Shown: positions 1 through 6,330 of the stretch, one piece after another | Numbering within the stretch: position 1 is the stretch's first letter | How the letters are laid out: the number at the start of each line of letters is the position of its first letter | NCBI GenBank assembly: GCA_003500955.1 | Contig: DNQP01000179.1 | Coordinates: 12,306 to 24,353, forward strand | Length of the DNA: 12,048 nt | From: Curvibacter sp. | GTDB lineage: Bacteria > Pseudomonadota > Gammaproteobacteria > Burkholderiales > Burkholderiaceae_C | Direction of reading: 5' to 3' | Notes under the pieces: generated by a model | The model's database searches: none | What the model was told of the DNA's origin: nothing | What the model saw: only the letters and a program-made list of their open reading frames with translations | Made by a program: the position numbers and the translations under genes

Positions 1-459
1 ACCCTCTGGGTGGCCCTGGCCATGATTGGTTTGGTCGCGGTCAATGTCCTTTTGCGTTACGCCTTCAGCTTTGGTTCGGTGTGGGCCCAGGAGCTGGAAT
101 GGCACCTGCTGGCCGCCCTCATCCTGCTGGGCATGAGCTACGCGCTGCAGCGCGGCGACAACGTGCGCGTGGATCTGTTCTACGCCAATTTCTCCGCCGG
201 CAAGAAGTTCGTGGTGGATGTGATTTCGGTGCTGCTCATTCTGGTGATTGCGCTGATCTTCATCAAGCTCTCGCTGGCCTATGTGGTCCAGTCCTGGAGC
301 ATCGGCGAGAAGTCGCCTGACCCGGGTGGCATCCCCTGGCGCTGGGCCGTCAAGGGCCTGATCCCGCTGGGCTACGGCCTGCTGGTGCTGCAGTCCCTCG
401 GGGCGCTGCTGCGCCTGTTCCAGGAGCGGCAGACGTCGCCGGAGGGTCGCCATGTTTGA
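1..459 (+). CDS. dctQ: TRAP transporter small permease (DctQ family), 5' end outside the window
   Basis: Small integral membrane subunit of a tripartite ATP-independent periplasmic (TRAP) transporter, which takes up organic acids using an ion gradient and a periplasmic binding protein. The reading frame is open from base 1 (152 codons visible) and runs to a TGA at 457-459. The family's first transmembrane helix normally begins further upstream, so the GTG at 10 is probably not the start. Visible features are a cut first helix ending in LLRYAF, the typical AQELEWHLLAALILLGMSYAL segment, a charged RGDNVRVDLFY stretch, and two further hydrophobic helices near residues 75-100 and 118-138. The stop overlaps the dctM start by 8 bases, showing coupled translation. 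The binding-protein gene (dctP) is not in the window and probably lies upstream. The substrate cannot be read from the permeases. Confidence 0.9.
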   Translation, partial: TLWVALAMIGLVAVNVLLRYAFSFGSVWAQELEWHLLAALILLGMSYALQRGDNVRVDLFYANFSAGKKFVVDVISVLLILVIALIFIKLSLAYVVQSWSIGEKSPDPGGIPWRWAVKGLIPLGYGLLVLQSLGALLRLFQERQTSPEGRHV

Positions 460-1777
460 GATGCAGACCTACGCCATCCTCATGCTCGTGGCCTTCTTCG
501 CGATGCTGATGATCGGCGTGCCCGTCGCGACCTCGCTGGCCACAGTGGGTTTCATTTTCGGTTACCTGGGGTTTGGTGACTCGCTGTTCAGCCTGCTGCC
601 GGCGCGTCTCTACGGCATCGTCGCAGGCTACCAGTGGATGGCGATCCCGCTCTTCGTGTTCATGGGGGTGATGCTGGAGAAATCACGCCTGGCCGACGAC
701 CTGCTTGACGTGATGGGCCACATCGCGGGCGGCGTGCGCGGCGGCATGGGTGTGGGCATCATCCTCTTCGGTGTGCTCATGGGCGCGACCACCGGCATCG
801 TGGGTGCCACCGTGATCACGCTGGGCCTGCTGACCCTGCCCACGCTGATCAAGCGCGGCTACAACAAGAGCATCGCCTGCGGCGCCATCTGTGCCTCGGG
901 CACCCTGGGTCAGATCATTCCGCCCAGCCTGATCCTGATCCTGCTGTCGGACATCATGCAGCTCTCGGTGGGCACGCTGTTTGCGGCTGCCGTGGGTCCG
1001 GGCCTGCTGCTGTCGGCGGTCTACATCATCTTCCTGCTCGTGCTGGGCTGGCTCAAGCCGGACCTGATGCCGCCGATCCCGCAGGACGAGCGCGATGGCA
1101 TCACGCGCCGTGAGCTCTGGATCCGCTTCTGGAAGGTGGTGGTGCCGCCCATCATGCTGGTCGTGGCCGTGCTGGGTTCCATCGTCGGCGGCGTCGCGGC
1201 GCCCACCGAGGCGGCGTCCATGGGTGCCGTGGGTGCCGTGATCATCACCATCGTCTCCCGGCGCTTCACCATGAAGGTCCTCAAGGACGTGGCGCTGGAG
1301 ACCAGCAAAATCACCGCCATCATGATGTTCATCCTGATGATGGCCCAGGTCTTTGCCCTGGCCTTCCGTGGCCTGCACGGCGAGGACCTGATCAGCAAGA
1401 TGTTCGAGTGGCTGCCCGGCGGTGTGAACATGGACATCTGGTTCATGATGCTGCTGATCTTCGTGCTCGGCTTCTTCATCGAGTGGGTCGAGATCAGCTA
1501 CATCGCGGTGCCGCTGTTCCTGCCCGTGCTGCTCAACCAGGGGGTGGATCCGGTCTGGCTGGCCATGCTGATCACGGTGAACCTGCAGTCCTCCTTCCTG
1601 ACGCCGCCCTTCGGCTGGGCTCTGTTCTACCTCAAGGGTGTGGCGCCACCGGACGTGACGATCAAGGACATCTACAAGGGGGTGGTGCCGTTCCTCTGCA
1701 TGCAGGCGGTGACCCTGTTGCTGGTGTTCTTCTACCCGCAGATCGCGCTCTGGTTGCCCAAGGCCATCGGCTGGTAG
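452..1777 (+). CDS. dctM: TRAP transporter large permease (DctM family)
   Basis: Large, transport-forming membrane subunit of the TRAP system. At 441 residues it is close to the usual length of about 425 and consists almost wholly of hydrophobic helices. Family landmarks are the N-terminal MLMIGVPVATSLATVGFIFGY segment split around residues 22-42, a GATVITLGLLTLPTLIKRGY region, the conserved CASGTLGQIIPPSL hairpin, the APTEAASMGA hairpin in the second half, and NLQSSFLTPPFGWALFYLKG starting at residue 377. The ATG has a good ribosome binding site (GGAGGG at 441-446, five bases away) inside the end of dctQ. A strong terminator follows 17 bases after the TAG stop. I see no feature that fixes the substrate; C4-dicarboxylates, 2-oxo acids and related carboxylates are all possible. 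Confidence 0.95.
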   Translation: MFEMQTYAILMLVAFFAMLMIGVPVATSLATVGFIFGYLGFGDSLFSLLPARLYGIVAGYQWMAIPLFVFMGVMLEKSRLADDLLDVMGHIAGGVRGGMGVGIILFGVLMGATTGIVGATVITLGLLTLPTLIKRGYNKSIACGAICASGTLGQIIPPSLILILLSDIMQLSVGTLFAAAVGPGLLLSAVYIIFLLVLGWLKPDLMPPIPQDERDGITRRELWIRFWKVVVPPIMLVVAVLGSIVGGVAAPTEAASMGAVGAVIITIVSRRFTMKVLKDVALETSKITAIMMFILMMAQVFALAFRGLHGEDLISKMFEWLPGGVNMDIWFMMLLIFVLGFFIEWVEISYIAVPLFLPVLLNQGVDPVWLAMLITVNLQSSFLTPPFGWALFYLKGVAPPDVTIKDIYKGVVPFLCMQAVTLLLVFFYPQIALWLPKAIGW

Positions 1778-1794
1778 CATGGGCAGGCTCTGAC

Positions 1795-1824
1795 GATGGC
1801 GCCGCACGGCGCCATCCTTTTTTT
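1795..1824 (+). terminator. rho-independent terminator after dctM
   Basis: A perfect 9-bp stem (1795-1803 with 1808-1816), a four-base GCAC loop and a run of seven T at 1818-1824 after one C. It lies wholly between the dctM stop and the ribosome binding site of the next gene, leaving only 13 bases before that gene's ATG. It should end TRAP transcripts, fully or partly, and so separates dctQM from the gamma-glutamyltransferase gene unless there is read-through. Confidence 0.9.
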
Positions 1825-1837
1825 GACGAGGTAATCC

Positions 1838-3442
1838 ATGGCTCAGTCCATCTATGGCCGCCGCGGCATCGCGGTGGCGCCCCATTCCCTGGCCGCCGAA
1901 TCGGCCGTGTCCGTGCTGCGCGAAGGCGGCAATGCGCTGGAGGCGATGATCGCCGCCGCGGCCACGATTGCCGTGGTCTACCCGCACATGAACTCCATCG
2001 GCGGCGACAGCTTCTGGGTCATCAACGGCCCGGGCAACCGGCCCGGCGGCATCGATGCCAGCGGTCGCAGCGCCGCCGCGGCCAGCCGCGCCTGGTATGC
2101 GGCCCAGGGCATCACGGGCAGCATCCCGTTTCGCAGCGGCATCGCCGCACTCACCGTGGCGGGCACGATCTCGGGCTGGGGCGCGGCGCACCAGCTGTCC
2201 TCGCAGTCGCTCGGTGGCCGTCTGCCGTTGAGCCGCCTGCTCGACGACGCGATCTTTCTCGCGCGCGAGGGCATCCCGGTCACGCGCAGCCAGGCGAACA
2301 CCACGCAGGCCAAGCTGGCCGAACTGAAAGATCAGCCGGGTTTTGCCCAGACCTTTCTCACCCAGGGTCAGGTGCCGCAGGCCGGCGCCCTGTTCAAGCA
2401 GGGCCGCCTGGCGGACACGCTGGCCCTGATCGCGCGCAAGGGCACGGAGGAGTTCTACCGGGGCGCGTTCGCGAAGCAGATGGCCGCCGAACTGGCCGCC
2501 GTCGGCAGCCCGCTGACGCTGGCCGATCTGCAGGCCCACCAGGCGAAGCTCATCGATCCGCTGACCGTGCCGGTGGCCGGCGCGCAGTTGTACAACATGG
2601 TGCCGCCTTCGCAGGGCCTGGTGTCGCTGCTGATCCTGGCGCTGATGGAACGTTTCCCGGGCTGGAAGCAGGCCGGCCCCGAGAGCGCCGCCTTTGTACA
2701 CGCGCAGGTCGAGGCCACCAAGCTGGCTTTCCGCGTGCGCGACCGCTACCTGACCGATCCCGATTTCATGGCCCTGCCGCCGGCCGCGCTGCTGGAGTCT
2801 GCGCGCATCGATGAACTGGCGCGTGAGTTCAAGTCCGACGTGGCTCTGCCCTGGGGCAAGAAGACCGACCCGGGCGACACGATCTGGATGGGCGTGATCG
2901 ATGGCAATGGGATTGCTGTCTCCTTCATCCAGAGCATCTACCACGAGTTCGGCTCGGGCGTGGTGCTGCCCACGAGCGGTGTGAACTGGCAGAACCGTGG
3001 TTGCAGCTTCTCGCTGGACCCGAAGCACGTGAACACGCTGGAGCCGCGCAAGAAGCCCTTCCACACGCTCAACCCCGCCATGGCCCAGCTGGCCGACGGC
3101 AGCAGCATGGTCTACGGCACCATGGGCGGCGACGGCCAGCCCCAGACCCAGGCCACGATCTTCAACCGCGTCATGCGTTATGGGGACCATCCGCAGCAGG
3201 CCATCGAGCGGCCGCGCTGGTTGCTGGGCCGCACCTGGGGCCAGAGCAGCGACTCCCTCAAGCTCGAGAGCCGCTTCGACCCGGCCGTGGTGGCGCAGCT
3301 GCGCGCGCTGGGTCACGAGGTGGAGACCATCGCCGCCTGGGACGAGGGCGTGGGCCATGCGGGCATGCTGATCCGCCATGCGAACGGCGTGCTCGAAGGC
3401 GGCTTCGACCCGCGCTCGAACGGCGCGGTGGCGTCGTTCTGA
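1838..3442 (+). CDS. gamma-glutamyltransferase family protein, YwrD-like
   Basis: 534-residue member of the Ntn-hydrolase gamma-glutamyltranspeptidase family, which cleaves itself to expose a threonine nucleophile and hydrolyses or transfers gamma-glutamyl groups. The N-terminal GGNALEAMIAAA and IGGDSFW motifs (about residues 30-60) match the family. The likely nucleophile is Thr348 in GDTIWMGVID, which would give chains of about 347 and 187 residues; FGSGVVLPTSGVNWQNRG and the glycine pair at 430-431 (TMGGDGQPQ) follow. The usual TTHxS around the nucleophile is replaced by TIWMG, as in the YwrD branch rather than classical Ggt. There is no signal peptide, so the enzyme is predicted cytoplasmic, unlike E. 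coli Ggt. The ATG is preceded by an AGG-containing site at 1829-1831. Location after a TRAP permease suggests it acts on an imported compound, which is inference; the true substrate is unknown. Confidence 0.88.
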   Translation: MAQSIYGRRGIAVAPHSLAAESAVSVLREGGNALEAMIAAAATIAVVYPHMNSIGGDSFWVINGPGNRPGGIDASGRSAAAASRAWYAAQGITGSIPFRSGIAALTVAGTISGWGAAHQLSSQSLGGRLPLSRLLDDAIFLAREGIPVTRSQANTTQAKLAELKDQPGFAQTFLTQGQVPQAGALFKQGRLADTLALIARKGTEEFYRGAFAKQMAAELAAVGSPLTLADLQAHQAKLIDPLTVPVAGAQLYNMVPPSQGLVSLLILALMERFPGWKQAGPESAAFVHAQVEATKLAFRVRDRYLTDPDFMALPPAALLESARIDELAREFKSDVALPWGKKTDPGDTIWMGVIDGNGIAVSFIQSIYHEFGSGVVLPTSGVNWQNRGCSFSLDPKHVNTLEPRKKPFHTLNPAMAQLADGSSMVYGTMGGDGQPQTQATIFNRVMRYGDHPQQAIERPRWLLGRTWGQSSDSLKLESRFDPAVVAQLRALGHEVETIAAWDEGVGHAGMLIRHANGVLEGGFDPRSNGAVASF

Positions 3443-3449
3443 GCGGACG

Positions 3450-3476
3450 AGGGCCTGTTCACACTAATTTCTCAAG
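3450..3476 (+). repeat. left terminal inverted repeat of the 270-bp element
   Basis: 27 bases that are the exact reverse complement of 3693-3719. It starts 7 bases after the ggt stop codon. The AT-rich centre (ACACTAATTTCTCAA) contrasts with the GC-rich surroundings, which suggests a foreign or protein-recognised sequence. Confidence 0.9.
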
Positions 3477-3479
3477 TGC

Positions 3480-3580
3480 GAACGAGGCGAAAACGGCGCC
3501 AATCTAGACGTACGACGAAGCCCAGACTGGCCGTCTGGGCGAGGAGTACAACAACGAGTGGCGCCGTTTTCGCCTCGTTC
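3480..3580. repeat. internal 101-bp hairpin of the element
   Basis: Perfect 22-bp arms at 3480-3501 and 3559-3580 enclose 57 bases that themselves contain an 8-bp stem, GCCCAGAC at 3520-3527 with GTCTGGGC at 3533-3540 around a five-base loop. The self-complementary GTAC occurs at 3510-3513 and 3546-3549 and could add to the stem. No T-tract follows, so this is not a terminator; it would stabilise a folded DNA or RNA form of the element. Confidence 0.85.
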
Positions 3581-3596
3581 CCGTTGGGTTGCGGCT

Positions 3597-3678
3597 AAAA
3601 AAGCCATGCGGGGTGTTGCATGGACTTGCCGGGGGGCCTACCCCGGCGGCGTCCACGCGCCTACCGCATGATTTTTTT
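3597..3678. terminator. two-way terminator within the element, between convergent ggt and marC
   Basis: An imperfect hairpin closed by CATGCGG (3605-3611) and CCGCATG (3664-3670), with a GC-rich tip (CCGGGG near 3629-3634 with CCCCGG at 3641-3646), is flanked by six A at 3597-3602 and seven T at 3672-3678. It therefore has a U-tract when read from either strand. It sits downstream of both ggt (+) and marC (-) and is the best terminator candidate for each. The middle of the stem has mismatches and G-U pairs, so efficiency is uncertain. Confidence 0.6.
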
Positions 3679-3692
3679 GATCCGCAACGCAT

Positions 3693-3719
3693 CTTGAGAA
3701 ATTAGTGTGAACAGGCCCT
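3693..3719 (-). repeat. right terminal inverted repeat of the 270-bp element
   Basis: Exact reverse complement of 3450-3476. Its outermost two bases (3718-3719) form the last two letters of the marC TAG stop codon, so the element directly abuts and slightly overlaps marC. Confidence 0.9.
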
Positions 3720-4338
3720 AGCCGGCCAGGGCCGGGAAGAGCTTGGTCAGGCCGTCGGACATCACCTCCACGGCCAGGGCCGCGAGGATCAGGCCCATGA
3801 GCCGGGTCATGACGTTGATGCCGGTCTTGCCGAGCACGCGCGCGATGGGCTCCGCCAGCGCGAAGCACAGGGCCGTGGCGGCGGCCACGACCACGCCGTA
3901 GCCCACCAGGGTGCCGAGCTGCCACAGGGTTTGGGCCTTGTCGGCATAGATCACCACGGTGGACATGGTGGCGGGGCCGGTGAGCAGGGGAATGGTCAGT
4001 GGCACCACGGCGATGCTGGCGCGCGCGGCAGCGTCCTGCATCTCCTCGGCGTTGGACTTGGCCTCGGCCGGCTGGGCATTGATCATGGCCAGGGCCGAGG
4101 TCAGCAGCAGCATGCCGCCGCCGACCTGGAAGCTGGCGAGCGAAATGCCGAAGAAGGCCAGCAGCTGCAGGCCCAGCAGGGCGCTGATGGCGATGACGGC
4201 AAAGGCGCTGAAGGAGGAGATCCAGATCGTACGTCGGCGCTGTTCGGGCGTGAAGTCCTGGGTGTAGTGGATGAAGAAGGGCACGATGGCCAGCGGGTTG
4301 ACGATGGCCAGCAGGGTGATGAGGGGTTTGAAGTCCAT
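3718..4338 (-). CDS. MarC/NAAT family integral membrane protein
   Basis: 206-residue membrane protein of the MarC family (E. coli MarC, YchE, YhgN), with about six predicted helices. The family was once linked to multiple antibiotic resistance, but its transport role is not settled. Typical features are the N-terminal NPLAIVPFF (residues 14-22), the central PLTIPLLTGPATMSTV (113-128) and the C-terminal RLMGLILAALAVEVMSDGL (179-197). The ATG at 4338 lies two bases after the stop of the MaoC gene and has a GAGGA site (4345-4349) inside that gene's end, so it is the last gene of an SDR-MaoC-MarC transcript. The TAG stop uses the outer bases of the adjacent inverted-repeat element. Length is normal for the family, so no truncation is evident. 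Confidence 0.92.
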   Translation of the reverse strand: MDFKPLITLLAIVNPLAIVPFFIHYTQDFTPEQRRRTIWISSFSAFAVIAISALLGLQLLAFFGISLASFQVGGGMLLLTSALAMINAQPAEAKSNAEEMQDAAARASIAVVPLTIPLLTGPATMSTVVIYADKAQTLWQLGTLVGYGVVVAAATALCFALAEPIARVLGKTGINVMTRLMGLILAALAVEVMSDGLTKLFPALAG

Positions 4339-4340
4339 GC

Positions 4341-4820
4341 TCAGTCCTCGCCCGCGTCCGTCTCGGCCGGCCTGCGGCGGCGGAACATGCCCCAGCCCTC
4401 CATGTGCAGCACCTGCTCGCCATGCTGGTTGTGCATCTCCCAGACCGTGCGCACCAGGCCCACATGCGGCCGGCTCGCCATGGGGCGGCGGTCGATGACA
4501 CGGTGGCGCAGGCGCAGCGTGTCACCGGGGTAGACGGGCTTGGTCCACTTGAGGCTCTCCAGCCCCGGCGAGCCCAGGGCCGCGGCCTGCGAAAGAAAGT
4601 TGTCCACCATGAGACGCATGGCCATGGCGCAGGTGTGCCAGCCGCTGGCGCAGAGCTTGCCGAAGACCGAGGCCTCGGCGGCGGCATCGTCCAGATGGAA
4701 GGGCTGCGGGTCGAACTGGCGCGCGAAGTCCAGGATCTGTTCGCGCGTCGGGCTCACGCTGCCGAGTTCACGCGTGCTGCCGATTTCCAGGTCTTCCCAG
4801 TAGTAGGTGGGGGCTGTCAT
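4341..4820 (-). CDS. MaoC-like (R)-specific enoyl-CoA hydratase/dehydratase
   Basis: 159-residue single hot-dog-fold protein of the MaoC dehydratase family, which usually adds water to trans-2-enoyl-CoA to give (R)-3-hydroxyacyl-CoA. The catalytic Asp/His segment is FARQFDPQPFH (Asp37 and His42 counted from the ATG at 4820), followed by FGKLCASGWHT and the family's YPGDTLR region around 110. An in-frame TTG one codon earlier is less likely: GGAGG at 4827-4831 has six-base spacing to the ATG, and the ATG overlaps the SDR stop as TGATG. Together with the upstream SDR it could supply two steps of a fatty-acid, polyhydroxyalkanoate or aromatic-degradation route. The acyl substrate cannot be told from sequence. 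Confidence 0.9.
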   Translation of the reverse strand: MTAPTYYWEDLEIGSTRELGSVSPTREQILDFARQFDPQPFHLDDAAAEASVFGKLCASGWHTCAMAMRLMVDNFLSQAAALGSPGLESLKWTKPVYPGDTLRLRHRVIDRRPMASRPHVGLVRTVWEMHNQHGEQVLHMEGWGMFRRRRPAETDAGED

Positions 4821-5566
4821 CAACGTCCTCCGGTGATGTCCACGAGACTGCCCGTGGCGTAGCTGGCCTCGTCCGACAGCAGCCAGACGATGGCCTGGGC
4901 GATCTCCTGCGCTGTGCCCGGGCGCTGCAGGGGGATCTGCGGTGCGAGCCGCTGCGCGCGGCCGGGCTGGCCGCCGCTGGCATGGATCTCGGTGTCGATG
5001 ATGCCCGGGCGCACGGCGTTGACGCGGATGCCCTCGGTGGCCACCTCGCGCGCCAGGCCCAGGGTGAAGACGTCGACCGCGCCCTTGGCGGCCGCATAGT
5101 CCACGTACTGGCCCGCCGCACCGTGGACCGCCGCCATGCTGCCCACGTTGACGATGGCGCCACCGCTGCCGCCGTGGCGCGTGCTCATGCGACGCACGGC
5201 CTCGCGCGCGCAGAGCATGGTGCCGTAGACGTTGATGGCGAACATGCGCTGCCAGCGCGCCAGGCTTTGCTCGTCGATGCGCTGGGTGGTGTCCACCACG
5301 CCGGCGTTGTTGACCAGGGCCGTGAGCCGGCCCAGCTTGGCATCGAGGGTCTCGAACATGGCCTGCACCTGGGCCTCGTCAGCCACGTCGGCGCGCACAG
5401 CCAGGGCCCTGCCACCGCCGGCCCGGATCTGGCGGACCACCTCGTCGGCCGCCAGCGAGTTAGCGCTGTAGTTCACGGCCACGGCATAGCCGCGCTGCGC
5501 CGCCAGCAGGGCGGTGGCGGCGCCGATGCCGCGCCCGCCGCCGGTGATCAGCACAAGCTTGTCCAA
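4820..5566 (-). CDS. short-chain dehydrogenase/reductase, YgfF-like
   Basis: 248-residue NAD(P)-dependent oxidoreductase of the classical SDR family. From the TTG start, the dinucleotide-binding motif is TGGGRGIG (residues 8-15), NNAG is at 86-89, and the catalytic tetrad is Asn112, Ser143, Tyr157 and Lys161 (YAAAK). The later RVNAVRPGIIDTEIHASGG and QAIVWLLSDEASYATGS segments strongly recall E. coli YgfF, a predicted glucose/ribitol-type SDR of unknown substrate. I chose TTG at 5566 because it places the Rossmann motif at the family-normal distance and has TGGAG seven bases upstream; an in-frame ATG at 5605 would add 13 residues without a good binding site. The open frame continues much further upstream, but that part is shadow coding opposite the hydrolase gene. 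It is the first gene of the SDR-MaoC-MarC unit. Confidence 0.9.
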   Translation of the reverse strand: MDKLVLITGGGRGIGAATALLAAQRGYAVAVNYSANSLAADEVVRQIRAGGGRALAVRADVADEAQVQAMFETLDAKLGRLTALVNNAGVVDTTQRIDEQSLARWQRMFAINVYGTMLCAREAVRRMSTRHGGSGGAIVNVGSMAAVHGAAGQYVDYAAAKGAVDVFTLGLAREVATEGIRVNAVRPGIIDTEIHASGGQPGRAQRLAPQIPLQRPGTAQEIAQAIVWLLSDEASYATGSLVDITGGR

Positions 5567-5635
5567 TTCAGGGCTCCAGCAAATGTCATGACGACAAGAT
5601 ACCATTGCCGCAGATCCATCAGGAGCAAAAAGACC
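5567..5635. promoter_or_regulatory. divergent promoter region between SDR and dienelactone hydrolase genes
   Basis: A 69-bp gap that must hold both promoters. On the minus strand TGGTATCTT (TATCTT at 5596-5601) resembles an extended -10 box about 23 bases before the SDR start. On the plus strand TACCAT at 5600-5605 is a weaker -10 candidate for the hydrolase gene. No convincing -35 boxes are seen, and the two -10 candidates overlap, so mutual interference is possible. Confidence 0.35.
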
Positions 5636-6328
5636 ATGGGACAGTTCATCGACCTCCAGGCCGCCGACGGCTTTGTCAGCCCCGCCTACGTGGCGCAACC
5701 GACGGGCAAGCCGCGGGGTGCGGTGGTGGTGTTGCAGGAGATCTTTGGTGTCAACACCCACATCCGCGAGGTGACCGATGGCTATGCTGCAGCGGGCTAT
5801 TTCGCCGTCGCACCTTCTAATTTCCATCGCGTCAAGCCCGGCGTCGAGCTCGGCTACCAGCCGGATGACATGAAGGCCGGCATGGAGCTCAAGGCTGCGG
5901 TCGAGGCGCTGGGGACAGCGGCGAACCAGGGGGTGCTGCAGGACATCCAGGCGGCCATTCACCATGCGGCGCAGGCCGGCAAGGTGGGCGTGGTGGGCTA
6001 CTGCTGGGGTGGCCTGCTGACCTGGCGCACCGCCTGCCTGCTGCAGGGCGTGAGCGCAGCCGTGCCCTACTACGGTGGTGGCGTCACGACCGACGAGGAG
6101 ATCGCGCGCAAACCCAGGTGTCCGGTGCTGGCCCACTTCGGCGAGCAGGACCACTGGATTCCGCTCGACGGCGTCGAGGTCTTCAAGCGCACGCATCCCG
6201 AGGTCGAGGTCCACATCTATGCGGCCAACCATGGCTTCAACTGCGACCACCGAGGCAGCTACAACGCCGATGCCGCCCGGCTCGCACGCGATCGCACGCT
6301 GGCCTTCTTCGCCAAGCACGTGGGCTGA
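5636..6328 (+). CDS. dienelactone hydrolase family protein
   Basis: 230-residue alpha/beta-hydrolase of the dienelactone hydrolase family (carboxymethylenebutenolidase type), a cytoplasmic enzyme that opens the lactone ring in chloroaromatic breakdown; many homologues have other ester substrates. The triad is complete: Cys123 in GYCWGG, Asp172 in GEQDHW and His199 in ANHGF, very near the positions in the Pseudomonas enzyme. The [11 protein letters not shown] strand and loop around residues 32-42 carries the Glu that pairs with the Cys. The ATG has AGGAG at 5621-5625, ten bases away. No other aromatic-degradation gene is nearby, so a catabolic role is unproven. It begins a run of three closely packed plus-strand genes. 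Confidence 0.92.
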   Translation: MGQFIDLQAADGFVSPAYVAQPTGKPRGAVVVLQEIFGVNTHIREVTDGYAAAGYFAVAPSNFHRVKPGVELGYQPDDMKAGMELKAAVEALGTAANQGVLQDIQAAIHHAAQAGKVGVVGYCWGGLLTWRTACLLQGVSAAVPYYGGGVTTDEEIARKPRCPVLAHFGEQDHWIPLDGVEVFKRTHPEVEVHIYAANHGFNCDHRGSYNADAARLARDRTLAFFAKHVG

Positions 6329-6330
6329 AC

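Larger units (their letters stand above)
3450..3719. mobile_element. 270-bp non-coding inverted-repeat (MITE-like) element
   Basis: The two ends are perfect 27-bp inverted repeats (3450-3476 and 3693-3719; outer sequence AGGGCCTGTTCACACT). Inside lie a 22-bp perfect palindrome pair (3480-3501 with 3559-3580) and a second hairpin block (3588-3688), so a single strand could fold into a three-way junction. No convincing gene is present: short open frames exist on both strands but lack a supported start or any recognised domain. It fills nearly the whole gap between ggt (stop at 3442) and marC (stop at 3718-3720). No clear target duplication flanks it (GGACG on the left, AGCCG on the right). The form fits a non-autonomous transposable element or a dispersed palindromic repeat, but only one copy is visible, so mobility is inferred. 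Confidence 0.65.

Noticed and set aside
1408..2814. 468-codon plus-strand frame overlapping dctM and ggt
   Set aside because: It runs through the terminator and two real genes in another frame, with Arg/Gly/Ala-rich low-complexity translation.
683..3379. Very long (898-codon) minus-strand open frame across dctM and ggt
   Set aside because: It is antisense to two well-recognised genes, its translation is dominated by His, Gln, Arg, Gly and Asp runs, and it matches no family. GC-rich genes commonly give such open shadows.
3504..3692. 62-codon minus-strand open frame inside the inverted-repeat element
   Set aside because: Composition is Arg/Ser/Pro-rich, it is constrained by the hairpins, and it has no ribosome binding site or recognisable domain.
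3440..3725. Target-site duplication flanking the element
   Set aside because: The flanks (GGACG before, AGCCG after) do not match over any convincing length, so I could not support recent insertion with a duplication.
3638..4687. 349-codon minus-strand frame across marC and the MaoC gene
   Set aside because: Off-frame shadow of two genes with clear family motifs; its translation is Pro/Arg/Ala-rich.
4982..5635. Upstream extension of the dienelactone hydrolase frame
   Set aside because: The extra N-terminal sequence is antisense to the SDR gene and not like any hydrolase; the ATG at 5636 has a binding site and gives the normal length.
5567..6319. Upstream extension of the SDR frame to 499 residues
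   Set aside because: The added part is antisense to the dienelactone hydrolase and has no domain; the SDR Rossmann motif begins just after the TTG at 5566.
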